The translations under genes were made by a program, and so were the position numbers. From the NCBI GenBank assembly GCA_013791955.1, contig VMSW01000007.1, positions 930,001 to 994,000 of the forward strand: 64,000 nt of DNA. The letters are read 5' to 3'. Each line of letters opens with the position of its first letter. The first letter of the stretch is position 1. The notes under the pieces were generated by a model that had not been told where the DNA came from, ran no database searches, and saw only the letters and a program-made list of their open reading frames with translations. This DNA is from Propionicimonas sp. GTDB lineage: Bacteria > Actinomycetota > Actinomycetes > Propionibacteriales > Propionibacteriaceae. This document shows, piece by piece, positions 43,829 to 53,199 of the stretch.

Positions 43829-44311
43829 ATGAGCAACTGCCCAGCATGCGGCCACGAGATGATCGAGGCTGCCAATTTCTGCCCCCATTGCGGCACCAGT
43901 CTGGCCAAGCTGTCAGGTGACACTACCCGGGTGATCCCGCCGGTCGTTGAGGAATTCCAGCTGGAAGACCTTGGTGCCGAGGACGCTGCTGCGGTGGAGG
44001 CACTGCCTGCTGGCTCAGCCTTGCTGTTGGTGCTGAAGGGTGGCCAATCTGGCGGGCGCTACTTGATCGATGCGGATTTGGCCACCGCCGGGCGTCACCC
44101 GCGCTGCGACATCTTCCTCGACGACATCACCGTATCCAGGCACCACGCACGCTTCACCCGCCAGGGTTTGCAGTTTTGGGTGACCGATGAGAACAGCCTC
44201 AACGGCACCTACGTCAACGGGACCCTCACCGACGGGCCGGTCGCGCTGCGGCGCGGCGATGAAGTGCAGATCGGAAAATTCCGAATGGTGTTCTTCACCA
44301 AGCAGGATTGA
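43829..44311 (+). CDS. garA: FHA-domain regulator GarA/OdhI-like with N-terminal zinc ribbon
   Basis: Phospho-switch protein that in mycobacteria binds and controls 2-oxoglutarate dehydrogenase and glutamate dehydrogenase. The 160-residue protein has an N-terminal zinc ribbon (Cys4, Cys7, Cys18, Cys21), a linker with Thr32-Thr33 (DTTRV), and an FHA domain (about 65-145) containing GRHPRCDIFLDDITVSRHHA and NSLNGTYVN. Mycobacterial GarA has no zinc ribbon and carries ETTSVF as kinase site. AAAGG precedes the ATG at 43829. The gene order gcvH-garA-merR fits. Control by kinases is inferred. Confidence 0.88.
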   Translation: MSNCPACGHEMIEAANFCPHCGTSLAKLSGDTTRVIPPVVEEFQLEDLGAEDAAAVEALPAGSALLLVLKGGQSGGRYLIDADLATAGRHPRCDIFLDDITVSRHHARFTRQGLQFWVTDENSLNGTYVNGTLTDGPVALRRGDEVQIGKFRMVFFTKQD

Positions 44312-44326
44312 GTCGGGCGGTTTTGG

Positions 44327-45022
44327 ATGGCGTTGGGGCTGCGCAGTATCGGCCAGGTTCTGGCCATACTCAAACCCGACTTCGATGACATCTCCATCTC
44401 CAAAATCCGGTTCCTGGAGGCTGAGGGGCTGATCTCCCCGGAGCGGGCACCTTCGGGCTATCGGCGCTATGCCGAGTCCGATATCGAGCGGCTGCGCTAC
44501 ATCCTCGACGTCCAGAAGCATCACTACCTTCCGTTGAAGGTGATCCGCGAACACCTCGACATGATGGATCGCGGGCAACGTCCGCCCGCGATGACGGCCG
44601 CTGCTGCCGCTGATCCGGAGGAGCCGCTGGACCAGGCCGATGGGCTGACACCGCATCCCCGTCCGCCTCGGCGGGCGATCAGGGTTACCCGACGTGAGTT
44701 GCTCGATGTGAGCGGCCTGAGCGAAGCGGCCCTGACCGAACTGGAGAAGCACCAACTGGTCGTGCCGCGGCGCGGAACGATTTACTACGGTCGCGACGCG
44801 CTGACGGTCGCCGTCGTAGCTCGCAAACTCTCCGCTTATGGGATGGATGCCCGGCACCTGCGGGTCGTGAAACAGGCTGCGGAGCGGGAGGTGGGCCTGA
44901 TTGAACAGGCCATCGCCCCGCATTTGCGGCGCAACCCGGCGGCGCGCGCGCTGCCGGCCGAGGTGATGCAGCTGGTGTTGCACGCCCACGCCGCGATCAT
45001 GCGCTCTCAGCTGACCCAGTAG
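44327..45022 (+). CDS. MerR-family regulator (Rv1828-like)
   Basis: A 231-residue DNA-binding protein with the winged helix-turn-helix at the N-terminus (SIGQVLAILKPDFDDISISKIRFLEAEGLISPERAPSGYRRYAESDIERLRYIL) and a helical C-terminal domain without cysteines suited to metal sensing. It is 15 bases after garA and eight bases before the nuclease gene, within the conserved gcvH-garA-merR-nuclease-merR-gcvP block of actinobacteria. Ligand unknown. Confidence 0.92.
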   Translation: MALGLRSIGQVLAILKPDFDDISISKIRFLEAEGLISPERAPSGYRRYAESDIERLRYILDVQKHHYLPLKVIREHLDMMDRGQRPPAMTAAAAADPEEPLDQADGLTPHPRPPRRAIRVTRRELLDVSGLSEAALTELEKHQLVVPRRGTIYYGRDALTVAVVARKLSAYGMDARHLRVVKQAAEREVGLIEQAIAPHLRRNPAARALPAEVMQLVLHAHAAIMRSQLTQ

Positions 45023-45030
45023 CGAGAACC

Positions 45031-45531
45031 ATGATTGAACTCAAGGTCGCCGAAATCCGGGTCGCAGGCACCGAGACCCCGCCAGTGGTGGTGCTTGCCG
45101 AAGTGGACGGCGAAGAGCGGCTATTGCCGATCTGGATGACCCACGGCGGCGCAGCCGCGATTTTGGGTGCCACCGAGGAGCCGGACGTTCGCCGTCCCTC
45201 GATACACGACTTGGCCGGGTTGATCCTCAGCGAGCTGGGGGCGAGTGAACTCAGCGCGGTACACATCGTTGGCTGCGAGGAGGGGCAGTTCTTCGCCGAA
45301 CTGGTCTTCGCTGATCGACGGTTGCCTGCTCGTCCCAGTGATGCCATCGCGCTGGCCCTTCGGGTGAGCTGCCCAATCCGCTGCACCAAGGCAGTGATGG
45401 AGGCCCATTCAGTCGCGGCTGAGGCAGTGGTCGGCACCAAGACGGTGCAGGCCGAGGCTGAAGTTGAGCGTTTCCTGGAGTTTTTGGACACCGTGACGCC
45501 GGATGACTTCACCGGCGAGGAGAAACCCTGA
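45031..45531 (+). CDS. Bifunctional nuclease family protein (DUF151)
   Basis: A 166-residue protein of the BFN/DUF151 family, some members of which cut DNA and RNA. Conserved segments include LKVAEIRVAG, LLPIWMTHGGAAAIL near residue 30, and LPARPSDAIALALRVSCPI near residue 92. Eight bases from the MerR gene, same strand. Nuclease activity in actinobacteria is not certain. A small hairpin (CTCCC/GGGAG) follows its stop near 45546-45560, perhaps a terminator. Confidence 0.92.
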   Translation: MIELKVAEIRVAGTETPPVVVLAEVDGEERLLPIWMTHGGAAAILGATEEPDVRRPSIHDLAGLILSELGASELSAVHIVGCEEGQFFAELVFADRRLPARPSDAIALALRVSCPIRCTKAVMEAHSVAAEAVVGTKTVQAEAEVERFLEFLDTVTPDDFTGEEKP

Positions 45532-45580
45532 GCCTTTGGTTCAGACTCCCGGGGTGGGAGAATGTGCGGGCGGCGTGTCG

Positions 45581-45610
45581 TTGACCGTGGACTCAGAGGC
45601 GGATTACCGT
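45581..45610 (+). promoter_or_regulatory. Promoter of the second merR gene
   Basis: TTGACC (45581-45586) and TACCGT (45605-45610) are 18 bases apart. The predicted start near 45617 gives a leader of about 37 bases with AGAGG before the ATG. Confidence 0.6.
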
Positions 45611-45653
45611 CTTAATCGCAACGACGTGATTCGTCTGAGAAAGAGGTCGACCA

Positions 45654-46223
45654 ATGAACGCTCCGGATCAGCTGCCCGGCACCGAACGTGCTGCCCAGGA
45701 TCTGCTGTTCGATGGCGACTTCGCCCCGATGCCTGATGATGTTGGGTTCCGCGGACCGGTTGCTTGCCGTGCGGCCGACATCACCTACCGCCAGCTCGAC
45801 TACTGGGCCCGCACCGGCCTGGTAGTTCCCGAGGTGCGCTCCGCTGGGGGTTCGGGTACCCAGCGGCTCTACAGCTTCCGTGACCTGCTGATCCTGAAGG
45901 TGATCAAGCGGCTGATTGATGCCGGGATATCGCTACAGCAGATTCGGACCGCCATCGAGCATCTACGCGCTCGCGGTGTCGAGGACCTCACCCAGGTGAC
46001 GCTGATGAGCGATGGCATTTCGGTCTACGAATGCACCTCAGACGACCAGGTAGTCGACGTCCTTCGTGGCGGCCAGGGCATGTTCGGTATTGCGCTGGGC
46101 GGGGTCTGGCGCGACATCGAGGGGACGTTGCAGGAACTGCCGGCCGAACGGGTTGACGCGCACCCAGCACACCTCAGCGATGACGAACTGTCCCGGCGGC
46201 GCCGGGCGCGCGCCGTCAGCTGA
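45654..46223 (+). CDS. MerR-family regulator (Rv1830-like)
   Basis: A 189-residue DNA-binding protein whose MerR helix-turn-helix (CRAADITYRQLDYWARTGLVVPEVRSAGGSGTQRLYSFRDLLILKVIKRLIDAGISLQQIRTAIEHL) begins near residue 40. The C-terminal part is short and ends in a basic tail. It has its own promoter with TTGACC and TACCGT, and precedes gcvP. The place suggests control of glycine cleavage or the GarA switch, but targets are not shown by the sequence. Confidence 0.92.
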   Translation: MNAPDQLPGTERAAQDLLFDGDFAPMPDDVGFRGPVACRAADITYRQLDYWARTGLVVPEVRSAGGSGTQRLYSFRDLLILKVIKRLIDAGISLQQIRTAIEHLRARGVEDLTQVTLMSDGISVYECTSDDQVVDVLRGGQGMFGIALGGVWRDIEGTLQELPAERVDAHPAHLSDDELSRRRRARAVS

Positions 46224-46279
46224 CCTGCCGGTTCGGCTGAGGCGGCCGGGCCCCTGGTGGGGATAGGTTTAACCCTGCC

Positions 46280-49147
46280 ATGACTGATTTTCTCTCCCGC
46301 CACCTCGGCGCAAATGCAAATGAGCAGCAGCAGATGCTGGGCTTGCTCGGCTACGACACCCTGGATCAGCTGATTGATGCTGTGGTCCCGGATGGGATTC
46401 GGCAAGCCGAGCCGCTGAACCTCCCACCGGCCCGCACCGAGGCTCAGGTGCAGCAACGGCTGAGTGAGTTCGCTGCTCGCAACCGGCCCGGCACCGCGAT
46501 GATCGGGTTGGGCTATCACCAAACGGTGACCCCGCCGGCCATCCGCCGGCTGGTGCTGGAGAATCCGGCCTGGTACACCGCCTACACCCCCTATCAGCCC
46601 GAGATCAGCCAAGGGCGACTCGAAGTGCTGGCCACCTTCCAGACCATGATTTCTGACCTCACCGGGCTGCCGGTGGCCGGGGCCAGCCTGTTGGACGAGG
46701 CCACCGCGGTGGCCGAGGCGGTCTCGATGGCTCATCGGGCGACCAAGGCTGGTGATCGGGTCGTTGTCGATTCCGGGCTATTGCCGCAGAGTCTGGCGGT
46801 CCTGCAGACCCGTGCCGGCGCTATCGGGATCGAAGTGAGCCCCGCCCAAGGCTCCTTGGTTGCCGCCGTCCGTGAGCAGACCCCCTTCGCCGTAGTGGCC
46901 CAAGTTCCGGCTGCGGACGGACGCCTGGCTACCGCAGCCGAACTCACCGAACTCGCCGAAGTCGTGCATGCCGGTGGTGGACTGCTGATCGTGGCGGTGG
47001 ATCTGCTGGCTTTGGCCCTGATCGGATCGACTGCCGAGTGGGGTGCCGACATCGCGGTCGGTTCAGCGCAGCGCTTCGGCGTCCCGTTGTTCTACGGTGG
47101 CCCGCATGCAGGGTTCCTGGCCGCCCGAGCCGGACTCGAACGCCAGCTGCCCGGTCGCGTGGTCGGGTTGAGTAAGGACGCTGATGGGGTGCCCGCCTAT
47201 CGGTTGGCCCTACAGACCCGCGAGCAACACATTCGTCGGGAGAAGGCGACCTCCAATATCTGCACCTCCCAGGTGCTGCTGGCCGTGGCCGCGGCCCTGT
47301 ATGCGGTTCATCATGGTGCCCACGGATTAGTTCGCATCGCGACGCAGATTCATCAGCAGACCAAACGGCTCGCCGCCGCTCTGGTGGCCGGTGGCTACCA
47401 ACTGGCTCAGGACAGCTTCTTCGACACCATCACGGTGGCAGTGCCTGGCCGTGGCCAAGAGCTGCTCGACTCGGCCAGGGCCGCAGGGCTGTACCTACGG
47501 CTCGTTGACGGCGATACCGTCGGGCTGTCGATCGGCGAAGGTATTGGCGACGACGTGTTGGCCGGGGTTTGCGCCGTCTTTGGCGTGCCGGTGCCGACCG
47601 AGGCTGAGTATGGCGGGCTGAGCGATCATCGGCGGGTGGGGGAGTTCCTGACCCATCCGGCTTTCACCGCTTATCACAGCGAGACCGAGTTCATGCGCTA
47701 CCTGCGGACGCTGGCCGACCGCGATTTCGCGCTGGACAAGGGCATGATCCCGCTCGGCTCGTGCACCATGAAGCTCAACCCGGCCGCAGCCATGGAACCG
47801 ATGAGCTACCCCGGCTTCGCTGCGCTGCACCCCTTTGTGCCGGCCGCCGAGGCAACCGGCTACGCCGAGCTGATCAGTGAGTTGAGTGGCTGGTTGGCCG
47901 AAATCACCGGCTATGACGAAGTGAGCTTGCAGCCGAATGCCGGTAGCCAGGGTGAGTTTGCTGGCCTGATGGCGATTCGCTCCTGGCATCTGGCCAATGG
48001 CGATGGCGGCCGCAACATTTGCCTCATCCCAGCCTCAGCGCACGGCACCAATGCCGCCTCCGCAGTGATGGCGGGGATGCGAGTGGTGGTCGTCAATACC
48101 GCTGGTGACGGCTCGGTCGACCTGCCCGATCTGCACGCAAAGATCGCTCAACACCGCGATCAGCTCGCTGCGGCGATGATCACCTACCCCTCAACTCATG
48201 GGGTATTCGAGGACACGATCTCCGAGATTTGCGCCGCCGTCCATGCCGTGGGCGGCCAGGTGTATGTCGATGGGGCTAACCTCAATGCGCTGCTTGGCCT
48301 AGCCCGTCCGGGTCGTTTCGGGGCGGACGTAAGCCATCTCAATCTCCACAAGACCTTCGCCATCCCGCACGGCGGTGGCGGTCCCGGCGTTGGACCGGTG
48401 GCGGTACGCGCCCATTTGGCGCCCTACTTGCCGAATCACCCGTTGGTGGCAGCTGGCCCGGAAACCTCTTATGGCCCGGTGAGCGCAGCGCCTTTTGGCT
48501 CAGCCGGCGTACTGCCAATCTCGTGGGCCTACATCGCGCTGATGGGAGCCGAGGGGCTTAAAGCGTCCTCGACCGGCGCGATTTTGGCGGCCAACTACGT
48601 GGCGCGGCGACTGAACGAGCATTATCCGGTGCTGTACACCGGCGCTGCGGGCTTGGTGGCCCATGAGTGCATCGTCGATCTGCGTGAGCTCACCAAGCGA
48701 AGCGGGGTTAGCGTGGACGATGTGGCCAAGCGCCTGATCGATTTCGGCTTCCATGCGCCGACGATGAGCTTCCCGGTGTCGGGCACGTTGATGATCGAAC
48801 CGACTGAATCCGAATCTAAGGCCGAGCTTGATCGCTTCTGCGACGCCATGATTCAGATTCGCGGCGAGCTGGACAAGGTGGCTGCCGGAGTATGGCCAGC
48901 CGATGACAACCCGCTGCACAATGCGCCGCATCCCTACCTTCGCCTAGTGGCGGACGAGTGGAGCCATCCGTACAGCCGGGAGCTGGCCGCCTTCCCGACC
49001 GGGCATCGTCGCGGACCGATTGCCTCCGGTGGCCGCGACAAGTACTGGCCTCCGGTTGCCCGAATCGACGGTGCCTACGGTGACCGCAATCTGGTGTGCA
49101 CCTGTGGTCCGGTTACTTCCTACGACTCGGGAGTAGACAAGGGGTAG
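46280..49147 (+). CDS. gcvP: Glycine dehydrogenase (aminomethyl-transferring), P protein
   Basis: Decarboxylates glycine using PLP and passes the aminomethyl group to GcvH. The 955-residue protein is the fused single-chain form: an N-terminal half (1-440) and a catalytic C-terminal half with PLP-binding Lys691 in [35 protein letters not shown] at the start and [23 protein letters not shown] near residue 490 are family hallmarks. It lies 56 bases after the MerR gene. The ATG is set by the conserved N-terminus. Partner genes gcvH and lpd are in the window; gcvT is not. Confidence 0.97.
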   Translation: MTDFLSRHLGANANEQQQMLGLLGYDTLDQLIDAVVPDGIRQAEPLNLPPARTEAQVQQRLSEFAARNRPGTAMIGLGYHQTVTPPAIRRLVLENPAWYTAYTPYQPEISQGRLEVLATFQTMISDLTGLPVAGASLLDEATAVAEAVSMAHRATKAGDRVVVDSGLLPQSLAVLQTRAGAIGIEVSPAQGSLVAAVREQTPFAVVAQVPAADGRLATAAELTELAEVVHAGGGLLIVAVDLLALALIGSTAEWGADIAVGSAQRFGVPLFYGGPHAGFLAARAGLERQLPGRVVGLSKDADGVPAYRLALQTREQHIRREKATSNICTSQVLLAVAAALYAVHHGAHGLVRIATQIHQQTKRLAAALVAGGYQLAQDSFFDTITVAVPGRGQELLDSARAAGLYLRLVDGDTVGLSIGEGIGDDVLAGVCAVFGVPVPTEAEYGGLSDHRRVGEFLTHPAFTAYHSETEFMRYLRTLADRDFALDKGMIPLGSCTMKLNPAAAMEPMSYPGFAALHPFVPAAEATGYAELISELSGWLAEITGYDEVSLQPNAGSQGEFAGLMAIRSWHLANGDGGRNICLIPASAHGTNAASAVMAGMRVVVVNTAGDGSVDLPDLHAKIAQHRDQLAAAMITYPSTHGVFEDTISEICAAVHAVGGQVYVDGANLNALLGLARPGRFGADVSHLNLHKTFAIPHGGGGPGVGPVAVRAHLAPYLPNHPLVAAGPETSYGPVSAAPFGSAGVLPISWAYIALMGAEGLKASSTGAILAANYVARRLNEHYPVLYTGAAGLVAHECIVDLRELTKRSGVSVDDVAKRLIDFGFHAPTMSFPVSGTLMIEPTESESKAELDRFCDAMIQIRGELDKVAAGVWPADDNPLHNAPHPYLRLVADEWSHPYSRELAAFPTGHRRGPIASGGRDKYWPPVARIDGAYGDRNLVCTCGPVTSYDSGVDKG

Positions 49148-49151
49148 GGCG

Positions 49152-50225
49152 ATGCAGCAGCGGTGGCAGCAGTTCTCCCAGCATCCGTTGGTGGCCCATC
49201 TGATCAGAGCGGTGAATCGGTTCAATGTCCGCGGTGGCAGCCAGTTTGCGGCCGCGATCTCCTACTTCTCGGTGCTCTCCCTGGTGCCGGTATTGATGCT
49301 CGCCTTCTCGGGTCTGGGGCTGGCGCTCACGGTGATGGTTCCGGAGTCGTTGCAGTCGCTGGAGGATTGGCTCACTCAGAACCTGACTTCCTACGGCGAG
49401 CTTGGCGAAACCCTGGCGAATGTGGTGATCGGTGCCCTGGGCAACTGGGCAGCACTCGGCCTGGCTGGTTTCGCGATCGCTTTGTGGACCGGCGCCAGCT
49501 GGATCGGCAATTTGAAGCGGGCGAGTCGGGCGCTGATGCGCACCGACTACGACGACCCTGGCGAGTCGCTGCCGCTGCCACTGGATCTGCTGGTGAACTT
49601 CGCCGCCTTGGTGGTGTTGTTCCTCGGCGTTGGGTTGAGCGCTGCGGCGACCATCGGAGCCACCACGCTGGGACAGGAACTTGGTCGTTGGCTCGGCCAG
49701 TCCGACGCTCCGGGCTGGGCCTTCGTGGTGCGGACGGTGAGCCTGCTGCTCTCGCTGGCGGTGGGCACGCTGCTGTTCTGGGGGATCTTCCGCTGGTTTA
49801 CTCTCAGCCCGGTGCGCAGCCGCCTGTTGTGGATTGGCGCCTTCGTCGGTGCAGTGGGGCTCACGGTGCTGTTGCTGGTGGCGAGCTACCTGATCGAGGT
49901 GTTCTCCAAGAACGTCACCGCCTCGCTGTTCGGGCCGGTGATAGTGCTGATGATCTTCCTGAACCTGTTCGCCACCCTGATTCTCTTCGTGGCGTCCTGG
50001 CTGGCCACCGCTGTTGCCCCGACTCCGCGGACTGTCAGCCACACTGATCCGCCCGAACCGGTGCCAACCGAGCGCCGGCCGGGGGAGTTGTACGTGTCAG
50101 CGGAAGTCGCCAGGAAGTCGATGGGGTTTGGGCTTGGCGCTGGTTATGCGATTGGCGGCGCCACCGGGCTCGGTCTTGGCGCAATTGCGGCCGCGACCCT
50201 CGCCTGGATCCGGCGCAGGGACTGA
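49152..50225 (+). CDS. YihY/virulence factor BrkB family membrane protein
   Basis: A 357-residue integral membrane protein with six or seven helices, of the YihY/BrkB (once called RNase BN) family. The N-terminal GSQFAAAISYFSVLSLVPVLMLAFSGLG is typical, and the cytosolic tail from about residue 295 is Pro/Glu-rich. It starts four bases past the gcvP stop. Transport role is not known for the family. It ends in a shared terminator with the PPi-PFK gene. Confidence 0.9.
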   Translation: MQQRWQQFSQHPLVAHLIRAVNRFNVRGGSQFAAAISYFSVLSLVPVLMLAFSGLGLALTVMVPESLQSLEDWLTQNLTSYGELGETLANVVIGALGNWAALGLAGFAIALWTGASWIGNLKRASRALMRTDYDDPGESLPLPLDLLVNFAALVVLFLGVGLSAAATIGATTLGQELGRWLGQSDAPGWAFVVRTVSLLLSLAVGTLLFWGIFRWFTLSPVRSRLLWIGAFVGAVGLTVLLLVASYLIEVFSKNVTASLFGPVIVLMIFLNLFATLILFVASWLATAVAPTPRTVSHTDPPEPVPTERRPGELYVSAEVARKSMGFGLGAGYAIGGATGLGLGAIAAATLAWIRRRD

Positions 50226-50255
50226 TGCCACGGGCGCTGAGGGCCCGTGGCATCA
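50223..50255. terminator. Bidirectional hairpin terminator between yihY and pfp
   Basis: A perfect 13-bp stem (TGATGCCACGGGC at 50223-50235 against 50243-50255) with a seven-base loop starts at the yihY stop codon and ends six bases before the pfp stop. Confidence 0.85.
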
Positions 50256-50261
50256 GGTTGA

Positions 50262-51488
50262 TCAGTGTTCGGCAGGCGGTGCAGCCACCGGCGTTGACTG
50301 ACCGATCTTGGCCAGCAGTTCGACGTACCAGTCTTCGGTGATGTCGAAGGGTTTGCCGCCCTTGATCCGATCGAAGGCGATCACGCTCAACAGATCGTCG
50401 TTCTCCTCATCGTGACCGATAACCCCGGGAGTCCCCGCTAGGGCGGAATCTACTGCCAGATCGGTCATCGACCTGATCAGGGCACGGTCGAAGGCGTTTG
50501 CCGGAGCTGAGCGGGAGTAGTAGCCCGACTTCTGCACCAGCACTTTCTGGGCATTGAGCATTTCAGCGAACTGCTTGCCGAACCAGGCGCCGGGGTTGAT
50601 CCGCTCCAACCGAACGTGGCCGAAAGCATCGCGAGCGACCTCCTGGCCCTCGCGCTCCATCTCGGCGATGATGTCGGTCACGCCGGCGCCTTCGGAGAGG
50701 AAGATGTTGACGCAGCCAACCTCGTCCATCACCTTGTGCAGCCGAGCCGCCTCTTGGTCGATATCGAGGACGGCTTCGGGTACGAAGACCGCGTGGACGT
50801 CCCAGGCCTCCTGGCTCAATCCGATCTCCGGCAGCCAGTCGACGCTTTCAGTCCATTCGTGGTACTTGCGGGCGGTCGCGGCGGTCAGCCAGCCACAGTT
50901 GCGGCCCATCACCTCGTGAATGATCAGGATCCGACTGCCAGCGTTGTGCTCGGCCATCACGTTCTTGGCGAACCGGGCGCCCATTTCGGCAGCGGTGTCC
51001 GCGCCGAGGGACTGCCGGATCGGCACGATGTCGTTGTCGATGGTCTTGGGCAGCCCGACCACCGTCAGGCCGTAGTCGTTCCTGGCAAGGTAGGCGGCCA
51101 GATCGGCGGCAGTCGTGTTGGTGTCGTCGCCACCAATGGTGTGCAGCACCTCCACCCCATCAGCCACCAGGCGGTCAGCAGCGACCTTGAGGGGATCCTC
51201 GCCCTCGGCCACCAGGCCCCGGTTGACGAGGTCATTGGCATTGGTGAGCTTGACCCTGGAGTTCCCGATGGGGGAGCCGCCGTACTCGTGGAGCAGCGCA
51301 GCCTTGGCTCGAATCCCTTCGGTGATGGTGAGGTAGTCGCCGGTCAGTAGCCCCTGGTATCCGTTGCGGTAGGCAATGATCTCGATCTCGGGCGCGACTT
51401 CGGTGTAGCGCTCGATTAGCCCGCCGATGGCGGACGAGAGACATGGGGCGAACCCGCCGGCGGTGAGCAGGGCGACTTTCTGGACCAT
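50262..51488 (-). CDS. pfp: Pyrophosphate--fructose 6-phosphate 1-phosphotransferase
   Basis: Reversible glycolytic enzyme that uses PPi rather than ATP. The 408-residue protein has GGDDT (119-123) where ATP enzymes have GGDGS, and PKTIDND (147-153) with Lys148; this Asp/Lys pair marks PPi specificity. The overall sequence, including MVQKVALLTAGGFAPCLSSAI and SPIGNSRVKLTN, is close to my memory of the Propionibacterium freudenreichii enzyme. The ATG at 51488 has GGAAAC before it. PPK2 in the same window also depends on inorganic phosphate carriers. Confidence 0.95.
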   Translation of the reverse strand: MVQKVALLTAGGFAPCLSSAIGGLIERYTEVAPEIEIIAYRNGYQGLLTGDYLTITEGIRAKAALLHEYGGSPIGNSRVKLTNANDLVNRGLVAEGEDPLKVAADRLVADGVEVLHTIGGDDTNTTAADLAAYLARNDYGLTVVGLPKTIDNDIVPIRQSLGADTAAEMGARFAKNVMAEHNAGSRILIIHEVMGRNCGWLTAATARKYHEWTESVDWLPEIGLSQEAWDVHAVFVPEAVLDIDQEAARLHKVMDEVGCVNIFLSEGAGVTDIIAEMEREGQEVARDAFGHVRLERINPGAWFGKQFAEMLNAQKVLVQKSGYYSRSAPANAFDRALIRSMTDLAVDSALAGTPGVIGHDEENDDLLSVIAFDRIKGGKPFDITEDWYVELLAKIGQSTPVAAPPAEH

Positions 51489-51639
51489 CGTTTTTGGTTT
51501 CCAATCAGTGCATAGGGCCTTGTTGCAGCGAGCTTACCGAGGACTGTTGGGCCAAAGGTGTGGACAGCCGTGGTTTGGAACGTTCTTCAATGAGCAGAAT
51601 GGACCCGGTAGAGGAAACCGTCGGCAGTGGGGGAGAGGC

Positions 51640-52032
51640 ATGGGGTCGCAGCGGGGAATGTCGTTGTCGCCGTTCATCGCGGTGCTGTTGCCAGCCCTGC
51701 TGGTGATGATTGGTCTGGTAGTCGACGGTGGCGCCCAGGCTGCGGCCGCCAACCGTGCCGAACGAATAGCAGCTGCCGCAGCTCGCGCGGCCAGTGACGA
51801 CACGGCGGCAGCCAGGCTCGCTGGTGGGCAGCTGAATGTCGCCCACGCCATCACGGTCGCTCAGCAGCGAGTGGCGGCCGAGACTGGCGTTAGCGCCCAG
51901 GTGAGCGTGCAGGGTGGCCAGATTCTGGTGCGGACGAAGGTGGTGACCGCCACCACCCTGCTGAATCTGATCGGCATCAACGAGTTGACCGCTACCGGTT
52001 CGGCCCAGGCTCAGTTGACTGCGGATCGCTGA
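51640..52032 (+). CDS. TadE/TadG-like pilus or secretion-associated protein
   Basis: A 130-residue protein with one N-terminal membrane helix (SLSPFIAVLLPALLVMIGLVVDGGAQ, residues 8-33) following a short basic stretch with Gly, then an Ala-rich helical region (AAAANRAERIAAAAARAASDD) and a small beta domain. This is typical of Tad pilus minor subunits. GGGGGAGAGG precedes the ATG at 51640. The 3' end overlaps convergent malY by 22 bases. No other tad genes are adjacent, though a Flp pilin lies at 60.6 kb. Function in piliation is a guess. Confidence 0.75.
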   Translation: MGSQRGMSLSPFIAVLLPALLVMIGLVVDGGAQAAAANRAERIAAAAARAASDDTAAARLAGGQLNVAHAITVAQQRVAAETGVSAQVSVQGGQILVRTKVVTATTLLNLIGINELTATGSAQAQLTADR

Positions 52033-53165
52033 GCTGATTCGAGGCTGGTCACCATCCGCGCGACGGCATCGCGGACCACCTCTGGAGAGCAGGCGAGGTT
52101 GATCCGGACCCACTGCCGATGTGTTGAGCCGAAGACGACGCCTGGGGAGAAAGCGACCGATCCGTGTTCGCGGAAGTGCCGCGCCGGGTCGCCTAACCCA
52201 AGACCAGAACAGTCGACCCAGGCCAGATAGGTCCCTGGCCGGGGCTCATAGACCACCTTGGGCAGCTTTTCGGCGAGTTCGGCCTGCAACAGACGCTTAT
52301 TGGCCGCAACTTCGACCATCAGTTCGTCCACCCAATCCTGAGCGTAGGTGAGCGCGGCGGTGTGGGCGAGGTTGCCCAGGTGTCCAGCAGACTGCTGCGC
52401 CAGTGGCGGTAGCCCGTCAAGAACCTCGGTGGCCGCGGTGCCAGCGATAATCAACCCGGCTTTGAAGCCCGCGAGATTCCAAGCCTTACCAGCCGAGGTA
52501 GCCACGACGGCATGCTCCCCGCCTGGCACCGAGAGCAGGGGGACGAACTCCTGGCCCGGGTCAACCAGGCAGGCGTGAATCTCATCGCTGATCACTTGGA
52601 CGCCGTGGGTTTGGGCCAGCGCCATGACAGCGCTGAGTTCGTCGCGGGTGTGCACAGTGCCGGTGGGATTGTGCGGAGAACACAGGAGGTAGGCCCGCGG
52701 CGCGGCTGGTCCGCTGAAGGCCTCAGCCAGCGCGTCCAGATCGAGGCGCCCCTCCGGGCTCAGGGGTGCCTCCACGATCTCGCGACCGTAGCCGCTGACC
52801 ACCTGCCGGAAGGGCGTGTAGACCGGGGGATTGATCACCACTGCATCGCCGTGATTGGTGGTGGCCTCCAATACCGCCGAAATCGAGTTCATTACATCCC
52901 CGGCGCGGCGGATCTGGGTGTGGGGGTCAACCGTCCATCCCCAGCGGGTTTGCGCCATCGCGGCGAAAGCGACGGCGTAGTCGCTGCCGTAGGGGTAGCC
53001 GGTGTCACCACGCTCGCAGGCTTCCAGTACCACCTGTTGCACCGCGGGATGCATCCGGGTATCCATCTCAGCGACCCATAAGGGGAGCACGTCTGCTGGG
53101 TAGAGCCGCCACTTCAGGCTGGCCCGTTGCCGGAGTTCCTCGAGCGGCACCGATAGCTTTGGCAT
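52011..53165 (-). CDS. MalY/PatB-type aminotransferase (cystathionine beta-lyase-like)
   Basis: PLP enzyme of fold type I, 384 residues. PLP-binding Lys227 lies in TSAGKAWNLAGFKAGL, with SPHNPTGTV and VISDEIHACL upstream. The branch includes C-S lyases that cleave cystathionine, and MalY. WVAEMDTRMHPAVQQVV near residue 30 fits PatB. The ATG at 53165 follows TAAGGT by six bases. The gene is divergent from the YciO gene across only 34 bases. The preferred substrate is not certain. Confidence 0.9.
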   Translation of the reverse strand: MPKLSVPLEELRQRASLKWRLYPADVLPLWVAEMDTRMHPAVQQVVLEACERGDTGYPYGSDYAVAFAAMAQTRWGWTVDPHTQIRRAGDVMNSISAVLEATTNHGDAVVINPPVYTPFRQVVSGYGREIVEAPLSPEGRLDLDALAEAFSGPAAPRAYLLCSPHNPTGTVHTRDELSAVMALAQTHGVQVISDEIHACLVDPGQEFVPLLSVPGGEHAVVATSAGKAWNLAGFKAGLIIAGTAATEVLDGLPPLAQQSAGHLGNLAHTAALTYAQDWVDELMVEVAANKRLLQAELAEKLPKVVYEPRPGTYLAWVDCSGLGLGDPARHFREHGSVAFSPGVVFGSTHRQWVRINLACSPEVVRDAVARMVTSLESAQRSAVN

Positions 53166-53171
53166 GGGTTC

Positions 53172-53193
53172 ACCTTAGCTGCCCAGCTAGGCT
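53172..53193. promoter_or_regulatory. Overlapping divergent leaderless promoters of malY and yciO
   Basis: In a 34-bp intergenic gap, TAAGGT (minus strand, 53177-53172) is six bases from the malY ATG, and TAGGCT (plus strand, 53188-53193) is six bases from the yciO ATG. Only ten bases separate the two hexamers, so the -35 region of each falls at the other gene's start codon. Both transcripts appear leaderless. Confidence 0.55.
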
Positions 53194-53199
53194 GGATTC

